NCBI GenBank assembly: GCA_963812965.1
Contig: CAWEXG010000012.1
Span: 1-64,000 of the forward strand
Reading direction: 5' to 3'
Source of the DNA: DASXMT01 sp963812965
GTDB lineage: Bacteria > Actinomycetota > Acidimicrobiia > Acidimicrobiales > RAAP-2
Length of the DNA stretch: 64,000 nt
Below, piece by piece: positions 59,105 through 64,000 of this stretch; the stretch's first letter is position 1, and each line of letters begins with the position of its first letter. A model generated the notes under the pieces. That model was not told the origin of the DNA. It did not search any database and was given only the letters and a program-made list of their open reading frames with translations. The position numbers and the translations under genes were made by a program.

Positions 59105-59908
59105 ATGGTGATCACACTGAAACGACGACGGGAGTCGAAACCGGTTCCTGACTCCATGACCCTCACGGAGCACCTGGCCGAGCTCCGTCGCCGGGTGCTG
59201 ACCTGTGCCGTGGCGTTCATCGTGACCGGCACCGTGGCATTCCTGCTCTATAAGTACGCCCTCTCGTTCTTGCAGCATCCGTACTGCCAGGTCAACCCGC
59301 GCCACTGCTCCTTGTACGTCACGAGCCCGCTCGACGGGCTCGCCCTCCGGGTCAAGATCGCCGCGTATGGAGGGCTGTTTCTCGCTTCGCCGCTCATCCT
59401 GTGGGAGCTGTGGCGGTTCATCACCCCCGGCTTGAACCCCAAGGAGAAGAAGTACGCCATTCCGTTCATCGTGTCGTCCATCGTGCTGTTTGTCCTGGGA
59501 TGCGTGGTGGCGTACATCACCTTTCCTCATGCCCTCCAGTGGCTCGACCACATCGGCGGTCCTTCGTTGCAGCAGATCTATACCCCGAGCAACTACTTGG
59601 GACTCATCATCTTGCTGATGGTGGTGTTCGGCATCACCTTCGAATTCCCGGTGCTTCTGGTCTCGTTGGAGATCGCTGGCGTCCTGACACCGCAGAAACT
59701 CTCGAAGTGGCGTCGCTGGGCCATCGTGGGCATCGTGGTCATCGCCGGCGTGATCACACCGAGCTCCGACCCGTTCTCCATGCTGGCCTTGGCCATTCCG
59801 ATGTACGTCTTCTACGAGGTGTCCATCGTCATCGGGAGGGTGTTCCTGCGTCGCAAGGCCACTGACCAGAACGCAGTGGTCGAGTCCGAGACAGCGGTAC
59901 GGAGCTGA
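59105..59908 (+). CDS. tatC: Sec-independent protein translocase TatC
   Basis: 267 aa with six membrane helices. MTLTEHLAELRRRVL is the N-terminal signal-peptide contact region with the conserved Glu. SPLDGLALRVKIAAYGGLFLASPLILWELWRFITPGLNPKEKKY and FGITFEFPVLLV carry the conserved Glu and Pro residues, and VITPSSDPFSMLALAIPMYVFYE closes the fold. It is the core receptor for twin-arginine substrates such as the phosphoesterase at 21.8 kb. Its TGA overlaps a CTG that may start the helicase gene. Confidence 0.96.
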   Translation: MVITLKRRRESKPVPDSMTLTEHLAELRRRVLTCAVAFIVTGTVAFLLYKYALSFLQHPYCQVNPRHCSLYVTSPLDGLALRVKIAAYGGLFLASPLILWELWRFITPGLNPKEKKYAIPFIVSSIVLFVLGCVVAYITFPHALQWLDHIGGPSLQQIYTPSNYLGLIILLMVVFGITFEFPVLLVSLEIAGVLTPQKLSKWRRWAIVGIVVIAGVITPSSDPFSMLALAIPMYVFYEVSIVIGRVFLRRKATDQNAVVESETAVRS

Positions 59909-61929
59909 CGACCACGCCACCTTCGCCCTCCACGCCGGCTGTACCGACCACACCCAGGGAGCAATTCCTCGACGGTCTCGGATTTCCTCCTGATGAGTAC
60001 CAGGTGGAGGCCATGGACGCTCTCGATGCCGGCTGTTCGGTACTGGTCTCGGCTCCTACTGGATCAGGCAAGACGGTGGTGGCCGAGTACGCCGTGGCTC
60101 GTGCTCTTGCCAACGGGCGCAAGGCGTTCTTCACCACGCCCCTGAAGGCCCTGTCCAACCAGAAGTTCGACGAGCTCACCGCCCGGTACGGGAGTGCACG
60201 GGTTGGGCTTCTCACCGGTGACGTCTCCCATCAACCGCATGCTCCGATCGTGGTGATGACCACCGAAGTGTTCCGGAACATGCTCTTCGCCCGGGCGTCG
60301 GTTCTCGATGGGTTGGCCGTTGTGGTTCTGGACGAGGTCCACTATCTCCAGGACCCCTATCGAGGCTCGGTGTGGGAAGAGGTACTGGTTCTCACCCCCC
60401 AAACGGTGTCCTTCGTCTGTCTCTCGGCCACGGTGGCCAATGCCGACGACTTCGGGGCGTGGTTGGCCTCGGTGCGGGGCCCCGTCCGGGTGGTGGTGGA
60501 GACCCATCGTCCGGTGACCTTGCAGCACCACTATGCGGTGGGGGAGCGGGGTCGTGATCGCCCCGTTGTGATCCCCTTGCTCCGGAACGGTTACCCGAAC
60601 CCGGAAGGACGGGCCCTGGACGAGCGCCGCCGGCGCGGTTCCCATCATCGGTTCAGGGTCCCTCGCCGCACCGAGGTGGCCGAGTACCTGGCGTCGGAAA
60701 ACATGCTGCCGGCCATCACCTTCATCTTCAGCCGGGCCGCTTGTGACGATGCCGCCCAGCAGTGCCTCGGGGACGGGCTTCGGCTCACCTCACACGAAGA
60801 ACGCCTCTCGATCCGGGAGGTGGCCGAGGCGGCGGTGGAGCGCCTCTGCGACGACGACCTCCGAACACTCGGCTATGGAGCGTGGCTGTCGGCCCTGGAG
60901 GCCGGGATCGCCCCGCACCACGCTGGTCTGGTCCCTGCGTTCCGCCAGGCGGTCGAGGCGTGCTTCTCCGCCGGCCTGTTGAAGCTGGTGTTCGCCACCG
61001 AGACATTGGCTCTCGGTATCAACATGCCTGCTCGGACGGTCGTGGTCGAACGATTCTCGAAGTTCCGGGGATCGGATATATCGACGTTGACCTCGGGTGA
61101 GTATCAGCAGCTGACCGGGCGTGCCGGACGACGGGGCATCGACACCGTGGGGCACGCAATGGTCCTGTACTCTGCGGCGACCACCTTCGGTACCGTTGCG
61201 GCTACCGCTGTCGCCCCGCCCCCCGATCTTCGCTCTTCGTTCCATCCCACCTACAACCTGGCTGTGAACCTGGTTCGCCGGTGGTCTCGGGATGGGGCTC
61301 ACGACCTGCTGCGCTCGTCCTACGGCCAGTGGCAGGCGCCGTCGGGGTCCGTGTCACTGCCGGCACAGCTCGATCAACGTCTCGCTGTGCTCGGTTCACG
61401 AGGCTATGTCGATGGATGGCACGTGACGGAAGCAGGGCTCGGACTGGCGGCGATCTACCACGAGTGCGACCTTCTGGTGGCCGAGGGCGTTCGTCACGGC
61501 CTGTTCGACGGCCTGTCGCCCTCCCGCCTGGCCGGTGTCGTCTCCGGTATCACCTTCGAGGCGAGACGGCGGGAGGATGAGCCACCATCGCTCAGGGAGC
61601 GGGAGAGCGCCAAACGGCTGGAGGCGTTGGCCGGGCTGGCCCAAGGACTCCGGAAAGAGGAGCAGCAGCACGGCCTTCCCCGTACCCGGTGCCCGGATCC
61701 GGGGTTGGCCCGATCGGTGATCCGATGGGCGGAAGGGGGCTCGCTCTCCACGGTCCTCCGGGACTGCGAGGTCGCGCCGGGGGACTTCGTTCGCAACATC
61801 CGCCAACTGATCGATCTGCTCCGCCAGCTGTCCCAGGTGGCACCCTCACCAGGTACCGCCCAGGCGGCGGAGACGGCTGTCACTCTGCTCCGTCGTGGTG
61901 TCGTGGCAGCCAACGATCCGATGTCCTGA
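59905..61929 (+). CDS. helY: HelY/Ski2-like DEAD/DEAH-box helicase
   Basis: About 674 aa if translated from CTG 59905; the first ATG/GTG in frame (GTG 60004) would cut off the conserved REQFLDGLGFPPDEYQVEAM that precedes Walker A. The frame is open only from 59866. Motifs: I APTGSGKTVVAEYA, Ia TTPLKALSNQK, II LDEVHYLQDP (DEVH), III SLSATVAN-like, IV FIFSRAACDD, V ATETLALGINMPARTVV and VI QLTGRAGRRGIDTVG. A DSHCT-like C-terminal region is present. Mycobacterial HelY is ~900 aa, so this version is compact. It probably acts in RNA processing or turnover by family analogy. Confidence 0.88.
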   Translation: MTTTPPSPSTPAVPTTPREQFLDGLGFPPDEYQVEAMDALDAGCSVLVSAPTGSGKTVVAEYAVARALANGRKAFFTTPLKALSNQKFDELTARYGSARVGLLTGDVSHQPHAPIVVMTTEVFRNMLFARASVLDGLAVVVLDEVHYLQDPYRGSVWEEVLVLTPQTVSFVCLSATVANADDFGAWLASVRGPVRVVVETHRPVTLQHHYAVGERGRDRPVVIPLLRNGYPNPEGRALDERRRRGSHHRFRVPRRTEVAEYLASENMLPAITFIFSRAACDDAAQQCLGDGLRLTSHEERLSIREVAEAAVERLCDDDLRTLGYGAWLSALEAGIAPHHAGLVPAFRQAVEACFSAGLLKLVFATETLALGINMPARTVVVERFSKFRGSDISTLTSGEYQQLTGRAGRRGIDTVGHAMVLYSAATTFGTVAATAVAPPPDLRSSFHPTYNLAVNLVRRWSRDGAHDLLRSSYGQWQAPSGSVSLPAQLDQRLAVLGSRGYVDGWHVTEAGLGLAAIYHECDLLVAEGVRHGLFDGLSPSRLAGVVSGITFEARRREDEPPSLRERESAKRLEALAGLAQGLRKEEQQHGLPRTRCPDPGLARSVIRWAEGGSLSTVLRDCEVAPGDFVRNIRQLIDLLRQLSQVAPSPGTAQAAETAVTLLRRGVVAANDPMS

Positions 61930-62016
61930 TCCCGGCACCCCAGCGCGCATTTTCTCCTTGCGCTGCTCGTCCGGATGGACGGCTCCCTGATCCAACCCCT
62001 CTCTCTACTGGGCCTC

Positions 62017-62022
62017 TAATGT
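62017..62022 (+). promoter_or_regulatory. -10 box (TAATGT) for the ThyX-like gene
   Basis: TAATGT ends 9 nt before ATG 62032 and overlaps the end of the shared motif TGGGCCTCT (62009-62017). Confidence 0.5.
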
Positions 62023-62031
62023 GATCCGGGC

Positions 62032-63663
62032 ATGTTCCCCTACGCCGTGGAGACGTTTACATCACAAGAGGAGGACATCCTCCGCCGGTACTGCACCAAC
62101 CTGCATCTTCCTGTGTTTGCCCTGGTCAACTTGCCAGAAGTGGTCAAGGGAGCTCTTTTTGCCCGTTACTCCCGTTCGCCGAAGAGCCTCCGGCGACTGT
62201 TCCTGGACGAGTTCGTCGGCGAGCTCGACATCGCCGGCGATGCCACCGTAGACGCCACCATTGGCCTCAGGCGGGCCGAGGATCTGTACGAGAAGGTGTT
62301 CCTGGAGTACGGCGACGACTCGGTGGCCCAGCTGGGTGGGGTCCATCTGGCCTGCGAGCAGGCATCCAACGTGTTGACCAAGATTCTCGAGTGGGGGCGG
62401 CTGATGGCCTACCTCGAGCAGTCCACTCGCTATATCGCCTACGACAGCCGGCTCACCACCGGCCACTACCGGTACTACCGCGATCCCGGACTGCTCGAGT
62501 CGCCGCTCGGCGCCCGCTACGTCGGCGAGATGGACCGCATGTTCGACACCTATGGCGAGCTGCTGGGCGAGGTGCAGACATGGCTGACCCGACGGCATCC
62601 CCGCCAACCCGGCGACTCGGACTTCGTGCATCGGCAGGCTATTCGGGCCAAGGCACTCGACTCTCTCAGAGGGCTCTTGCCTGCCGGATCCCTGTCCAAC
62701 GTCGGCATCTACGGGACGGGGCAGTCCTACGAGATGCTGCTGTTGCGCATGCGTTCCCATCCATTGCCCGAAGCTCGGCAGTACGCCACGATGATGCTCG
62801 ACGAGCTCCGGAAGGTGATCCCGTCGTTCCTCCAACGCGTGGACCGTCCAGAGCGCGGCGGCATATGGTCGACATACCTGGCGCAAGTCCGTGATGACAC
62901 CGCGCACACCGTGGAACGCCTCTTCCCTGATCTGGTCGACCCGACCGACACGCCGGTCCATGGTCCTGCCGGTGCCCCTTCGGTGACCCTGGTCGACTTC
63001 GACCCGGACGGAGAGGAGAAGGTGATCGCCGCCATCTGCTACCCGCATACCACGGCGTCAGAGGAAGAAGTGCTGCGACGGGTTCGCCAGCTCGGTGCCG
63101 ACGAGCGACGATCGCTCCTTCTGGGCTATGTGGGGGAGCGTTCTAACCGTCGTCACCGGCCGGGGCGGGCGTTCGAGCGCACGTCCTACCGTTTCGACGT
63201 GGTCACCGATTACGGAGCATTCAGGGACCTGCAGCGACATCGGATGTTGACCATCGAGTGGCAGGCCCTTCGCCCCTCGCTCGGGTATGACGTGCCCGAG
63301 ACGGTGACGGAAGCCGGGGTGGCCGATCGCTATACGGCCTCGCTCGAGCGCTCTCGTGACCTTTACGAGATGCTGAATCGGACGTTCCCGGTGGAGGCGG
63401 CCTACGCCGTCGCACTGGCCTACCGTATCCGCTACTCGATGCAGATGAATGCCCGTGCCGCCATGCATGTAGTCGAGCTCCGATCGAGCCCGCAGGGGCA
63501 CCCTTCCTATCGATGGGTGGCCCACGAGATGCATCGCCTCATCGGTGAGCAGGCGGGTCATCGCCTGTTGGCTGAGGCCATGTCGCACGTCGACCACGGG
63601 GCGCAGGATCTCGAACGGTTGGAGTCGGAGCGACGTGCCGAGATGAAGAGGCTCAGCGGGTAG
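62032..63663 (+). CDS. Tandem ThyX-like protein (FAD-dependent thymidylate synthase family)
   Basis: 543 aa, twice the size of a normal ThyX (~220-250), with two Thy1-like halves. The N-terminal half contains VHLACEQASNVLTKILEWGRLMAYLEQSTRYIAYD, keeping the SxR part of the ThyX motif but not RHR. The C-terminal half contains DLQRHRMLTIEWQAL, keeping RHR but not the following Ser and SxR, and later YRIRYSMQMNARAAMHVVELRSS. ThyX catalysis uses flavin, methylene-tetrahydrofolate and dUMP at sites shared between chains, so a fused pair with complementary halves might form one site. It may also have lost thymidylate synthesis. No ThyA is in the window. Confidence 0.8.
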   Translation: MFPYAVETFTSQEEDILRRYCTNLHLPVFALVNLPEVVKGALFARYSRSPKSLRRLFLDEFVGELDIAGDATVDATIGLRRAEDLYEKVFLEYGDDSVAQLGGVHLACEQASNVLTKILEWGRLMAYLEQSTRYIAYDSRLTTGHYRYYRDPGLLESPLGARYVGEMDRMFDTYGELLGEVQTWLTRRHPRQPGDSDFVHRQAIRAKALDSLRGLLPAGSLSNVGIYGTGQSYEMLLLRMRSHPLPEARQYATMMLDELRKVIPSFLQRVDRPERGGIWSTYLAQVRDDTAHTVERLFPDLVDPTDTPVHGPAGAPSVTLVDFDPDGEEKVIAAICYPHTTASEEEVLRRVRQLGADERRSLLLGYVGERSNRRHRPGRAFERTSYRFDVVTDYGAFRDLQRHRMLTIEWQALRPSLGYDVPETVTEAGVADRYTASLERSRDLYEMLNRTFPVEAAYAVALAYRIRYSMQMNARAAMHVVELRSSPQGHPSYRWVAHEMHRLIGEQAGHRLLAEAMSHVDHGAQDLERLESERRAEMKRLSG

Positions 63664-63870
63664 GCGGTCCGAGCTCATGCCGGTTCACCCGACTTCCTCG
63701 CCGGACCTCTCGGTTCGCTGTGGCGTCAGCAGTCAGCCGGATTTCCTGCACACCCCTGACCAGGGGGGTTGAATGTCACTGCTGGTCACGAGGGACAAAA
63801 GCCGCTTGACGACTGCAGGTGTCCTTGGCCTATCGTTCCGCACAGTCCCAGATACCCGACGGATGGGTTC
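63664..63870. other. Intergenic region after the ThyX-like gene
   Basis: No ORF is supported. CCCCTG...CAGGGG around 63757-63770 is a short hairpin that could help end transcription. GGACCTCT of the shared upstream motif occurs at about 63703-63710. Confidence 0.4.
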
Positions 63871-63874
63871 GTGC

Positions 63875-64000
63875 GGTCGTGTACCGCCGAAACCGACCCA
63901 GGGGGGATGCTGTGAGAGGCGGAGGGAGGCCTTGGGGTTCGAGTAGAGAACGTTCCCCCGGAACCGGAGGCGCAAGCCGCGGGTACCGGGGGAATGGTGC
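63875..64000 (+). promoter_or_regulatory. Candidate c-di-AMP (ydaO/yuaA-type) riboswitch, cut by the window end
   Basis: GCCGAAACCGAC (63886-63897), inside GGTC...GACC, matches the ydaO core GCCGAA-CCG. Later GGAACCG (~63959) is followed by a GC-rich hairpin and CGGGGGAATGG, resembling the GGAACCG ... GGGGU-AAUC order of the motif. In actinobacteria this class precedes cell-wall hydrolase genes (Rpf, NlpC/P60). The 3' part and the controlled gene lie outside the window. Confidence 0.45.

Noticed and set aside
63912..64000. GTG frame open to the window end
   Set aside because: It lies inside the riboswitch-like leader and is only 30 low-complexity codons.

Overview
The window is a GC-rich actinobacterial chromosome segment. 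It contains a complete Pup-proteasome locus (arc, dop, pup, prcB, prcA, pafA), an F420 biosynthesis gene (fbiC) with an F420-type oxidoreductase nearby, and the gcvH-garA-ftsR-nuclease cluster known from mycobacteria. About fifteen genes carry a TANNNT -10 box 5-9 nt before the start codon, the leaderless arrangement common in Actinomycetota. I infer an uncultured member of Acidimicrobiia or a relative, but the class is not proven from sequence alone.

Region 1 (1-2.7 kb): the 3' part of a 23S rRNA gene, then 5S rRNA and a strong terminator. The 23S gene is interrupted at the position equivalent to E. coli U1931 by a 703-nt group I intron. Its LAGLIDADG endonuclease ORF overlaps the ribozyme core on both sides.

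Region 2 (2.7-17.3 kb): a basic TPR-like protein, class I fructose-bisphosphate aldolase, korAB (2-oxoacid:ferredoxin oxidoreductase), a DUF1015 protein, a MerR regulator, an SGNH-like lipoprotein, a CDP-alcohol phosphatidyltransferase, a mannose-1-phosphate guanylyltransferase/phosphomannomutase-like gene, gcvH, a zinc-ribbon GarA, FtsR and a bifunctional nuclease. Between about 13.09 and 15.24 kb three consecutive genes carry seven single-base indels. Each is restorable to a conserved full-length protein, so I suspect a poorly resolved assembly patch.

Region 3 (17.3-38.3 kb): an S9 peptidase, a GT87-like membrane protein, a Tat-exported phosphoesterase, the thiamine cluster thiO-thiS-thiG-thiD (minus strand), glutamate synthase gltB (one inserted base) and gltD, an MFS transporter, an NlpC/P60 cell-wall hydrolase, an acyl-CoA ligase and an SRPBCC protein.

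Region 4 (38.3-49.6 kb): a base-excision glycosylase and FO synthase fbiC, then a minus-strand pentose-phosphate run tkt-tal-gnd-zwf-pgl, divergent from a hotdog thioesterase and an LLM-class oxidoreductase.

Region 5 (49.6-64 kb): three small membrane or hypothetical genes, trmI, a ferredoxin, the Pup-proteasome operon, tatA, tatC, a HelY-like helicase and a tandem ThyX-like protein. The window ends inside what looks like a c-di-AMP (ydaO-type) riboswitch.

Functional links: korAB, GarA and GltBD all act at the 2-oxoglutarate node. TatAC would export the twin-arginine phosphoesterase. FbiC makes the precursor of the cofactor used by the LLM oxidoreductase.
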